From: Physcomitrium patens | Lineage: Eukaryota > Streptophyta > Bryopsida > Funariales > Funariaceae | Reading direction: 5' to 3' | NCBI RefSeq assembly: GCF_000002425.4 | Contig: NC_037270.1 | Span: 3,075,680 to 3,139,679, forward strand | Length of the DNA stretch: 64,000 nt | Shown here: positions 46,101 to 56,240 of the stretch, one piece after another | How the letters are laid out: every line of letters starts with the position of its first letter | Numbering within the stretch: position 1 is the stretch's first letter | Translations under genes and position numbers: made by a program | The notes under the pieces: model-generated | What the model was told of the DNA's origin: nothing | What the model saw: only the letters and a program-made list of their open reading frames with translations | Databases searched by the model: none

Positions 46101-48288
46101 TGCTTTCCTTCTTTCTGCGGACGCTAAACTCAAAACCTTAAGAAACAAGAGATCGATAGATTGATTGATTTCTCCATTGTGATGCAAGAAGTTCCTGTAA
46201 AGTTGCATGCTGATAACTTTATGCTTTTTGACAATTCAAATTGAATTCATCTTTCATCTTTCAGTTTGTTTGTTTGTTTTTGTTTTTGTTTTTTTGTCAT
46301 TTTTTTGATTTCAGGACTGAGCATGTTGTCGAGTGGTTACCAGTATGTCATGAAGTTGTCTTCAATTTGAGTTGATCAAATCGAGGATAGGAATAAAATT
46401 TGATATGTTGCTTAAAATGCAGAATCAGTTGCAGCAACAGCTTCAGCAGCAGCAGCAGCAGCAGCAACAGCACTACCAGGCTCAGCAGGTTGGTTTGCTC
46501 CTTTAAAGCTAACTTTTTCGTGAGTTTTTTTTTTTTCTTAGAGTTAATTCTAATGGGATTGTTTGTAGATTCCATCCTTTGTAGATGATCTTTTACGGGT
46601 TTAGTCAGTGAATTTTTTGGTAATAACAGGACAAACATTCCCTGCTGCAGTTGCAAGCACAACAACAGCAACAGCAACAACAGAGTCTTCAACAGCAGCA
46701 TGCGCTGCAACATCAGCTTCAGACTACTCAATTACATGCTGCTCAGCAAAACACACTAGCACAGGGTAACCAGGGACGCTCTCAGTTGAACCAACTGGGC
46801 ATGAACAATATGTATGGGAATAATCAGTCTTCTCTATTACCCCCAGCTATGGTATGCATCGTAACATGGGCGCTTGGTGCTTATTGGTCAGCTTGTCTGA
46901 TTTTTTCAAGCTCCTCACATTGCTTTGATATGTTTTCATTTACGTATGCTTCCGAAGTTTGGAAGATAGTTCTTTGTTTTATTCCTTTTCAGTTTTTCAA
47001 CATTTTGTCTCAGATTCATAGCTTCTGGTTTACTCGGTAGGCACACCTGGCATTCTCTTGATCGGTCAGATTGAGTTAGAATCGATAATTATACATAACT
47101 TGCAGCATTGTAAATTGAAAATTCATTCAAATTCTACTAGTTTGAGCAAACACCAGAAACTAGATAAGATGTTTTATCCACTTGGCTGCGAGGAATGAAG
47201 AACCGCGGGTGAATTTATGTTTAAGACTTGGCTATCTCAGGATATATTGATCTTATAACTAGTCACTGTGATTGTTGGGATATGAGACTTTTTTAAATCA
47301 AATTTGTTAGTTTGTGGCATATTCTATCGTTGATTTCGACTTGTGAAAAGTTTTAAAAAAAATCATTTTACTCGAGCTAGTTCACTTATACAAAGTGGGG
47401 TGGACCTGCAGTCTGGGCAATCGCAAGCATTTTTGCAGCAACGTTATGCAGTAAGTGGCTTATCTTCCTAGATGAATTGCCAGTTTGTTTTAACACAACT
47501 TTTTCTGAACTAAAATGAAATGTTTCAATTAACGGTTAGCAGTCTTCACTAGACGGTCCCTCATGTGAGTTACGTCTTTCATTGTTCCAATAGATCACAC
47601 TAACGAATTGTCTGGTGTACTGCTAGGTGGAACCTAGGAAAACCCTTAAATTTACTTCCTTTGCAATTATCTGATTTATTTTCTTGATGTTTTACAATAT
47701 CGTACTCTAACTTGTGAAGTGTGTGAATGCAGCTTCCAGGAAATGCTTCACAATGTAATTTTCCCACTCAAATTATTTCTTTCTGCCTTTTTAAATTTCA
47801 AGTATCTTAAATTTTAATTTCCTTATGTTAAGTGCTTCTTGCAATTTCATGTGAAGCGATGGACACTTGACGCCAAATCACGTAGCGCTTATTTCTTAGG
47901 TTCTGAACTTGGTTTCTTCAAGACATGCTTACGGCTCCTGTTAACTATGTTGTCACTGTTGCATTATTTTTCTGCAGTGTACAACATGGGCAATAGTATG
48001 GGTAACACTCTAGGCGGCAATTTGGGCAACCCGCTAGGTAGCGGCATGGGCAACCCTCTAGGCAACAATTTGGCTAACGCAATGGGCAACACTTTGGGCA
48101 ACAGCATGGGTGGCTCTCTTGGAAATTCTATTGGAAACATGGGTATGGCAGGAACTGTAGCTCAGGGCACCTCAACTTTGGCCTTGCCATTGCAACAGCA
48201 GCTGGCCGGGCAGGCAAATTATAGTGGTCTGCTCAATGCAAACCAAATGAATGCCTTTGGGCAGCAAAGGCAACAACCTCCACAATAA
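43112..48288 (+). CDS. MED8: Mediator complex subunit 8 (MED8), 14 coding exons
   Basis: MED8 is a head-module subunit of Mediator, which links transcription factors to RNA polymerase II in the nucleus. Coding exons: 43112-43299, 43461-43585, 43875-43999, 44262-44445, 44567-44656, 44890-44966, 45245-45418, 45621-45743, 45987-46055, 46423-46488, 46630-46851, 47412-47450, 47733-47754, 47978-48288. All joints have GT and AG and keep one frame, giving 604 residues (Arabidopsis MED8 is somewhat over 500). Residues about 25-207 are the conserved helical part (LNLASLRTRTQDLHNAIS, then NVNAENATILPIMLSSKLL, then RQGPVALATVDKNHAARI). From about 320 to 480 it is very rich in glutamine; 502-550 is a Gly-Asn repeat. 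The start is the first Met after the leader intron (GAGGTGATGGCG). Confidence 0.93.
47990..48143 (+). repeat. MED8: Coding minisatellite: Gly-Asn repeat of MED8
   Basis: About a dozen copies of a four-residue unit (MGNS, LGGN, LGNP, MGNT types), encoded by a 12-base unit near ATGGGCAACACT, lie in the last exon. The unit alternates Met and Leu at the first position. It is likely a disordered tail; copy number may vary between individuals. Confidence 0.85.
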
Positions 48289-48921
48289 AAACAAATTCTG
48301 GCTTGTCACTGAGTTGCAACTTGACGTTCGTGGCTCCTCATCTACTTGCTTCAGCACGAGTGAATCTTCTGAAATTGCTTAGCATTTCCAAATGAGACAT
48401 TCTCTTTCCTCTTGGTTACAAGCTCAGGGCGCTAGAGCCCCATGTGCTCAATCTGATTATGATCTGCACGATTCAGAGCTGAATTTCTTCCATATCTCTG
48501 TCCCTTGTGCTGTACCTGTACAGTTCAATAATGAGAGTCGGTGGCACCTTCTACAAGACAGTAACGTGCCACTAGCTTTCAACTTGTACAGGAGGTACTG
48601 TTCCTGTAAACATGATGAGAGCCAGTGGTACAATTCTTCAAACTCTGTACCCGTCTTTCCTCGCACGAGCATTGTGTTACACGCTTCCAACTACAGCTTA
48701 GAAATGATGCCCATCTCCGTAACCTTTTAACGAGTAATTGAACTGATTTCCTCGTTAATACATTGACTAACTCTAATGCAGGTATTAGCTTCATATACTG
48801 TTGTTGTACCGCTGACAGTAAGACGGTTACCACCGACTCTCAGTTACGCGCTATATGTTGAACTTCAATCAGTTTCGAGACACCAGCTTACTTCCCTAAT
48901 CATCATATGCGTAAGGCGGTG
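48289..48921 (+). other. MED8 3' untranslated region and flank
   Basis: Moderate-GC sequence without a convincing gene. Open frames on both strands (for example plus 48392-48730) show no recognisable domain or splice pattern and are taken as chance frames in the MED8 3' UTR. The poly(A) site was not located. Confidence 0.5.
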
Positions 48922-49086
48922 ATGGCACGAAGCTCCTGCCCTGGATCCAAAGGAGCTAGAAAACGTCTGAAAAGGCACCAACTAACCTCCAATCGTAAAA
49001 TCCAATACCTGAAAAGGAATACAAGTCGACCGGTTTCTATCTCTCGAGGTATTCACTCGCATCCGAGATGTGAATGTGGACACTGA
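48922..49086 (+). CDS. Small basic ORF (54 codons), doubtful
   Basis: It opens MARSSCPGSKGARKRLKRHQ and ends with CECGH. It is strongly basic, with a Cys/His-containing tail. There is no known family and no flanking splice evidence; it may be a chance frame in the MED8 3' flank. It is listed because the composition is unusual and the stretch lies between two genes. Confidence 0.15.
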   Translation: MARSSCPGSKGARKRLKRHQLTSNRKIQYLKRNTSRPVSISRGIHSHPRCECGH

Positions 49087-49116
49087 CTTGTATAAGTTAC
49101 AGCTTCACAGTTGTCG

Positions 49117-49200
49117 ATGGCCGCAGAGACTTCGTGGAGGAGTGTGAAGACGGCTGCGACGACCATGGCGAGCATGGTGAGGACGTGGATGGAATCTTAG
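49117..49200 (+). CDS. Very short ORF or first exon (27 codons), doubtful
   Basis: ATG in a good plant context (GTCGATGGCC), encoding MAAETSWRSVKTAATTMASM and seven more residues. A good donor site (ATG/GTGAGG at 49176/49177) falls in phase 0. The acceptor at 50609 would join it in frame to the next gene (GISSMDRITH), so it could be the first exon of that gene; otherwise it is an upstream ORF or chance. Confidence 0.2.
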   Translation: MAAETSWRSVKTAATTMASMVRTWMES

Positions 49201-50609
49201 AGCCTAGTGTTTCTGTGTGGCAAGGTTTAGTTAACGGTCTCTTTATCAAGGTCTCTCTCCCATTTACTTCCGGCTCGTCGTCCTGACTCTGATGCCCCAC
49301 GGCTTCAACTGGTCGGGGGGCCGTGTCACCTCAATTATTTATTGACCTCGCTTGCGTCGTGCGCGCACGGCACATTGCGCACCTGGGTAACGCAATCGTC
49401 TCGCCTCCCATTTAACACCCCTTCGCGTTGTCATTGGTGGTGGTGGGAGGTGCCCCCGGAACGGAGGTGCTTTGTCGTGTTGGATGTTACGCCGGCGCGA
49501 TTTTTGCGCTTAGGTTTTTTTATTCGAATGGGTGGATGTTGTGAGGATGGATTTTGTTGAGATTATCCGCAAGCTATTCGGTTTCAATGCGGCAATTTGA
49601 AGGAGTGGAGGGGGTGTTGGATTGTGGTGATTGTTTGCGGAGCTTAAGCAGATACGACATTTGGTACAGACATCCAAACGTGGTTGTCGCTTGTTAGCTC
49701 GATTCTGGGAATGCACTTGTGCTTGGTTTGGGGCTGTCTGTGCGCTGCTGAACCTGCTGCCCTACTCTAACAGGTCAGAGTTAGTGACATTCAGAGGCTA
49801 CAGCAGGAATCGTAGGAGCTTTTTGATACATTTGGTCAGATATGCTTCATTGTGGAGCTCTGCTCTATAGCGCCTCTCTTTATTGGGTCTCGTCCTTCCT
49901 TTCTGTTGAATTTTTCAGATTCCTTTAGTCTGCTCCGTCCATTCTTGTTTTTGACAAACTAGGTGAATTTTAAGCTTCACGATATGTTTCAGTTACAGTT
50001 TCGTAACTTTAGTAGATCCTAGTAGTCTTTATTAGAATCCAAGGACTTGTGGGTCACGTGAGTGAGAACTCTGTCCATTTTCTCACTTTGTTGTTCTCTA
50101 GTTGTGAAACCAATTCATTGTTCTGTAGGTGTAGACACAATTCCAAGCTCCCTTCTCCACCTTGTGTTGGTTCTGCCCTTATTATTTTACTCGAACGTGC
50201 TGTCGTGCCTCTCTCTCCCCGACTAGATGGTCCAGGAGTGTGACATTACATTCTGTAAGCGAAGGCTGCACTTCTGCGAAGCCACGTGAGATAGGGCGCT
50301 GCAATGTTTGTACACTGGAAGAGGATCATATGTTCTGGTTCCTGTCATTCTATCACAGTCTAATTTGAGATTTGTATTCGTTTGTTTGAGAACTGTTAGA
50401 CATTCTCATGAAAGCATGCAACTCGCAGCTTTTAGCCTACATCTATGTTTCTGTCTAGCTCCTCTCTAGCTCATTCGAGATGTCTTCTCATCTGCCACGT
50501 AAGAGTTAATCTGTGTTTGAGCGGCTGCGGAAGGTATGTGGAGCCTAGAATGCGCAATCACTGTAAAGCTCAATGTAATACGCCAGAAATAGATTTTTTA
50601 TCAAGGCAG
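49201..50609 (+). promoter_or_regulatory. Intergenic/leader region of the next gene
   Basis: A GC-rich core at about 49330-49520 with many CpG (GCGTCGTGCGCGCACGG) looks like a promoter or leader start. The rest has no convincing coding region. A likely leader intron ends at the acceptor TCAAGGCAG (50609). Confidence 0.4.
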
Positions 50610-50621
50610 GGCATCAGCTCC

Positions 50622-52539
50622 ATGGATCGAATTACTCATCGACATCTCTCCAGTTGCAGTCAAATGCCCAAATTTATGCCAATCCCTGCCGCTAAACGGA
50701 TCCATTCTTTTATTTTGTTATCATCTATTAAGTGCTGTCTACGAACGGAAAAGGCTTCTCATTTGAAGAAAGTTAGGTTATCCTCTTCTTCGGCTTCATG
50801 GTCCTACTTTGAAGTATACGGGGATGTTCAAGGACACTTGAGCCCATTAGATGAGACAGTCTGCAGAACACCATATGAACAGACCTTACATCGAGAAGGT
50901 ACCAGTAGAGTGTTAGCGGCTTGGAAAAAAATTCAGTCCTGGAGCCCTACGAAATCCAGGATTGAAGAAAAGATCCGGGACAGACCCATTCCGTCTCAGA
51001 AATGTGCCGCTAGAAGTGATCGTGCCCGTGAACAGTCAGCTACAATGTACAATCGAAAGGTGAGAAAATTGGCATCTCGTGGTCTTGATTTCAACTTTTT
51101 CGTCTCTTTTAGCTTCTCTCTTGCATTGGCAGGCTAGCAATTTTCATCTATGGATCTACGACTGTGTAAGTAATTCTTTGATTTGTGTGGAATAATGGTC
51201 ATTCCCACTCTACTGCTTTTTATATTGCACTTCAATGTTTGAAATCCAACTTTCTCTGACGTGTCCAATTTGAAATTATCGAAACTAGGAATGTACAGGA
51301 ATAATTTTGCAATGACGGATTGAAACGTTTATGTTCTCGCTTGCAGGGAAGCGGTCCAAGATCTAGCTGGTATACTCCATTGCAGGCAGAGGCTTACATT
51401 GGGCAGTCGAGGAATTTTCATTCTTCAAGGGCCATCTCCCAACCTCCCACTAAAAAAATGAATACCAAAAGGCAACTTGCTGTAGCTGCGATTACTCAAG
51501 CACTTACCCCTTCTCTTCATCCTCAGAAACGCGGTCAGGGAGAGCTTGGTCTCTGCATGGCCAATTTTCTCAAAAGTTTCACGTCACCAGCACAAACCAA
51601 CGAGACTCGGTTCTGTGAAGATAGGGTTCGCCAAAGCCTCGAGATTATGTTGAAGATAACTGATGCGGCAGAGCGGGAAGTGAAAGCGATACAGTCTTGG
51701 ATAAATGACGCTGAGAATCACTTACATTCTCTGCCTTCAGAGAGGGACATCGAGAGGTTGGAGGTAATTGATCTCTGGCGTCTTTGCCCCCTCTGAGTAG
51801 TAGCGAAATTGCATTACCGTGAGTTGCTGATTTCGAGTGACACGATATATGGTGGTCAAAGTAGTGGGCTCGTGTGAGATGTACCGTGGGTTGTCGCATC
51901 TCGGTGGTTGGGTTTGTGCATATGTGATTTTCAAGCGATCGGATGTCGTCTATGTAGTAATTCGTCTGCGACAGATTTCGATGGATTCTTAAAAATAACG
52001 CAGCTTGCACCAAAGCAGGAATCCTGTGTAGTAATATTGTTCTCTAAAATGACGTTAGTATGATATAAGAATAGCTGAATCTTTCGAGTATGCACTTCCA
52101 CCACATTCCATTGGCTGTGTGTGATGTCACCTTACTTGTTTCTCTAGGTTTTTTTCTGCTCCAACATATCCTAAACTTATGTCCTAACTTGTATTTGTAT
52201 ATGAAGGCTCTGCTCGACAATTTACTCTGCCATTCAGAAGAAGGCTTGGCGCGGGACAAACGTGACCAGTTCTTACGAGTTGCCTCGAACATGAAATACA
52301 TCCTCGCTAACATGCACACAGTGGCAGAGATCCAGGAATTACAGAAGGAATTGGAAGCGATTGACAAAGAAATATCCAGGTGTAACAATTCTTCCAAGGA
52401 AGCTGTAAGTCTCCTGCGCAGTGCCATTGCCAGGGGTGAAGTTGCTTGGTTGCGGAACTTGGAATCGGTTGCGGCCTGCCTGGAGGCCATGGCCCGCACA
52501 GTGCTTCCTTTGGAAGGCTTGTACAAAACTAACCAGTAG
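50622..52539 (+). CDS. Unrecognised four-exon gene, helical protein of about 406 residues
   Basis: Exons 50622-51059, 51133-51165, 51347-51763 and 52207-52539 all join in phase 0 with GT and AG sites. The predicted protein starts MDRITHRHLSSCSQMPKF; the frame stays open upstream to a Met at 50445, so the start is uncertain. Residues 1-157 are basic and polar (AAWKKIQSWSPTKSRIEEK, then NFHLWIYDC in the 11-codon exon). Residues about 205-406 are largely helical with heptad-like stretches (QSLEIMLKITDAAEREVKAI, TVAEIQELQKELEAIDKEI) and end VLPLEGLYKTNQ. No domain was recognised. The layout (basic disordered half, helical half) resembles cytoskeletal or chromosome-associated proteins, but that is only a guess. 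Confidence 0.7.
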
Positions 52540-53350
52540 AAATGTATACATTCTGATGTTACTGTACAGAACGACTCATATCTGTTATGAGAAAGCATTT
52601 GTACGAAAGCACAACACTCCCAAAAGATTGGTAAAAGTAGACCTTCCCAGTGCAGGTCGCTAGCCGTGGCCCCTGGTAGTTGAAGTTGTGTGTGGATGGC
52701 TACGAACTCGTAATTAACCTTACTGCCCTTCCCATAGCTTCTAGAATGTGCAGGATCCACTCAGTTATTCTCTCCTTGAGGTTATGTCTCTTGTATAGAC
52801 TTAGGTTCAGCACATGCGTGTTGATACAAAAACATTTGTTTTTGAGAGTTTTGCGAAGAGATGAGAAGTTCTATTCCGGCGTGTTTTCAGAAAGATGGTA
52901 AGAGGAGCAATTGGAACCTATGAAGCGAACTCCACTCCTCCCATGAGCCCACTTCAAATGACAGAAAAATTGGAGCTGGTGAAGGCTCTATTTTACACTA
53001 GAGTTGAGGATGAACTTTAAGAATTATATTCTCAATCCACCATTTGTAAATTTTGACTTTCTAATTTGCAATTTGACTGTGTGGTTCACAGTATTTATTT
53101 TTATTTTTACTTTCATTTTTCGCTTGTGGGAGGGGATTTTAGATTCATTGTATGTGAAATGCTGTTGTTAGCTTTGTTTGCCTTGATAAGTGTAGTGATC
53201 AAATCGTTGAAGTATTATTTCGGTCAGAACCAGTCATACACTGTCATGAATATGGTCATAAATTGCCTTGATATAGATTGAACCATCTGTGAAAAACACC
53301 ATTGCCTATTTTTATTTCTAGAATAATGTTTCTTAATCAATACATACTGA
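52540..53350. other. 3' flank of the helical-protein gene
   Basis: The probable 3' UTR followed by intergenic DNA of falling GC. No gene was supported; the minus-strand frame 52044-52760 overlaps the last exon and is a shadow. Confidence 0.5.
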
Positions 53351-53733
53351 GTTTTGATAAGAGAAAACATCATGTATACTGCTGAAATACGTTGAAATAT
53401 CGAGAATACCCCTGTATTCTTCATAATGGCAAATCTACCCCTCAATTTTCTCATAATATACCTTGAGCTTGAGCGTGATAATATGAAATCTACCCCCCTC
53501 TTTTAAGTGTAATTGGGCCCAAACTGGGTCCAACCTGCTTGCCGCGGCGGGCTCTATTCCGCACTTTCGGCGTAGATTAAGGCGCGGCCATTTTCGGCAT
53601 TTGGCATTCATGTATGGGGGATTCGGGGTTGAATCAGCACAGCAGAACATAATTCGACACACTGGGTGTGTGAGTCTCGACCCCTGCTCGCCACGCGCCA
53701 TGGCTCTCGTTTTGTTGAGCTCTTCGCAGATGG
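53351..53733 (+). repeat. Left arm of the inverted repeat
   Basis: From about GTTTTGATAAGAG to CTTCGCAGATG. It contains GCTTGCCGCGGCGGGC and the phrase GTGTGTGAGTCTCGACC that return inverted in the right arm. Confidence 0.75.
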
Positions 53734-54568
53734 GATAATGGCTTTTAAAAGCACCTTCAAACAATATTCGACCATGCAACTGGATTAGGCTCAAACTTCA
53801 GTGCGTGCTTCTATTCTGGAATTTTGGCGCACAACGAAGCAATTGTTGAGTCTCGGGAATTGTAATTTGTTGAAAGAGCTTCAATTAGAGTGAAATGTTC
53901 CTTGTGCCTAGTAAAGTAAAGCCACGGTTGCTTATGAAAACTAGATTCGATAAAATAGCTGTGACGTTAACAGGGATTGTTGATAGAGTAGACGACAGTG
54001 GACATAAAGACTGGTACAGAGTGGGGCTGGCGCGTACATCATCTTACCATTGCAGCGCAAGAATTATTCTTGTGCACGCATTGTTCATTTTCACAACGTG
54101 GGTATCAGCCTTTCACGATGTTCATCGATGCAAATCCAGCAAACAAGCAACTCAGGAACAACTGCTCGGGATAGGGTCCTGCCCGATTGAGGTTGTTGTC
54201 GGCAATGTAGGGTTGGAAACTCGGACACAAAATCTAGCAGCAAGAAATTGAGAGAGGGAGAAGCCTCGGAGGATGATACGCACGTAATCAAAACCAGTAC
54301 CTTACAATCTTCCTCAATTGGGTGGGCAAGAGATCCCATCTATTTGTCCTTCGGTGCCAGTGACCAAGGGTTCTTTTTGATTAATTTCAAGTGTACGCCA
54401 TCCGGTCGCGGCTGAAATTATTTCCTTGATTGGAGTTCTTCGTGGGTTACTCGCTGTTTTTGGAAAATTCGCTTTTAACTTCGATCTAGCCCCACAAGGA
54501 CTCTGTCAGCCGCGACTCACCTCTAACAGTGGAGACAATGCAAAGCGATGCCACGACCATAAGCATCG

Positions 54569-54917
54569 CATCTGCGAAGAGCTCAACAACACGAGAGCCA
54601 TGGCGTGTGGCGAGCAGGGGTCGAGACTCACACACCCAGTGGCGTCGAATTATGTTCTGCTGTGCTGATTCAACCCCGAGTCCCACATACATGAAAGCCG
54701 AATGCTGAAAATGGCCGCGTCCTAATCTACGCCGAAAGTGCGGATTAGGGCCCGCCGCGGCAAGCAGTTTGGACCCAATTACACTTAAAAAAGTTGTGAT
54801 ATTATGAGAAAATTTAGGGGTAGATTTGCTATTATAAAAAACACAGGGATATTCTTGATATTCCAACATATTTCAGCGGTATCGATTACATTTACCCTTT
54901 TGATAACATTCACTAAA
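54569..54917 (-). repeat. Right arm of the inverted repeat
   Basis: From CATCTGCGAAGAGC to about TGATAAC, the reverse complement of the left arm with scattered substitutions and a few small gaps. Confidence 0.75.
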
Positions 54918-56240
54918 GATTTAAGAATGCTAGTTTCTCTTAAAATTACTATTTTCTTCAACCTTATTGAATACTTCAATTGGTCATTCAGAATTTATCT
55001 GAACATTTCTTCTTTTCTTTTCTTTTTTCCTTTAATTTTTATCAATGAACATGTACACAAACATTATTATTTTCTTCTTCACTTTATAACTTTACACATA
55101 AATCTTTCAATACGACTTAATTATAGTATGAGATGTCTTATTTATTTGCTTCATTTAATTACTAAAAGTAATTGCAAAATGAAATTGATCCAAATTTTTA
55201 ATACTTATTTCAATTGTCTAATACTAGATTAAAAATATAGTGTATGCTTACAAAGCTTTATTTTTAAAATAAAGACTTGATTGTAAATATTTTTAGATGT
55301 CATTTTTATTTTGTTACAATTAAATTTAAAATAAGAATTTTTAACCATTATTTAATTATTATGTTTTATATATGTACATGATTTATTCTAAAATATCTAC
55401 CAATAAGATTAAATAATTATTCTAAATTCAAATGAGTATAACATATTATTATTTGTATGAATACTTTTCTGTGGCAAAATTTTGTTCAGTGGGTCATGCC
55501 TTCAATGTTTGCATTTTCAACCTAAAATTTATTAACTTCTATGGATTGGATGTAATATCAATTGAATACATTATTTTATTTTATTATCTTCATGTAACAT
55601 ATAATAATAATAATAATCACTACTTATTAATTTATATCTAATATAAGTAGCATTTAACTTATATTTATGTGTTGTATGTCCAATTTTCTTAAGATTCATC
55701 ATTTTTTTTATTTTTTTTATTTTTTTTATGTAAGTAAAATACTCTTTTTATTTATTTATTTATTGTTATTCTTTGGGTCAATTATCTACTATTGTGAATA
55801 TTTGAGCTTTTCTATACCATGTACATTCTTTTAAACATTGTACATGGTTAGCTTCCATGCTCATTTATACTAAAATACTGAATTATTGCACATTACTCCT
55901 AATTCTCAATATTTTAGAATGAGAGTCTATTCCAATGCCAAAATAAATAAAGGAAAAAAAGAAGATAGACAAATTTTTGAAATTTTCGTAAAACTTTATG
56001 CATTGGTGTTTTTTACCACATTGATCTACATGAAAAATCCCATAAAATAAATAGAGAATTTAATCAAACATAATTTGTTAAGATTGAACTATGGTGCTTC
56101 GTAAGTGATCCAAGTTTTTGTTAAATCGGTGACTCATCCTAACATGAAAAAAAAAATGACTACTGGATCCATTTATCTACTACTGAAAATCAACCACTTT
56201 CATCATTATCCTAATCTACTTCATTGATACAATGTTGGCG
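54918..56240. other. AT-rich stretch without recognised gene
   Basis: Very AT-rich with TTTA/TTTTTA runs. Frames such as 54804-55232 are of low complexity and are not supported. At 56115-56210 there is a segment related to the interior of the MITE at 41401-41604. Confidence 0.6.

Larger units (their letters stand above)
53351..54917. mobile_element. Inverted-repeat (foldback-like) element, about 1.57 kb
   Basis: Two long arms in opposite orientation (53351-53733 and 54569-54917) enclose about 835 bp. The inner 220 bp of the arms are GC-rich and roughly 90% alike; the outer parts are AT-rich and less alike. The left arm has an extra stretch of about 35-45 bp. The interior has a frame of 118 codons (53895-54251, MFLVPSKVKPRLLMK) with no known domain. 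It may be a foldback transposon, the ends of a DNA transposon, or a rearranged inverted duplication. No target duplication was found. Confidence 0.6.

Noticed and set aside
46348-46731. Leucine-rich minus-strand frame of 127 codons
   Set aside because: The leucine runs are the complement of the CAG/CAA glutamine repeats of MED8 exons 10 and 11.
48392-48730. Plus-strand frame of 112 codons after MED8
   Set aside because: No domain, overlapping frames on the other strand, and it lies where the MED8 3' UTR is expected.
52044-52760. Minus-strand open frame of 238 codons
   Set aside because: It overlaps the last exon of the helical-protein gene on the other strand, shows no domain and no splice logic of its own; it is a shadow of that exon.
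53600-53720. tRNA- or SINE-like boxes in the inverted-repeat arms (GGGTCGAGACTC-type phrase)
   Set aside because: The box B resemblance is weak, no box A is at the right distance and no poly(A) or target duplication was seen.
53895-54251. 118-codon frame inside the inverted-repeat element as a transposase
   Set aside because: No catalytic motif or domain of any transposase is visible.
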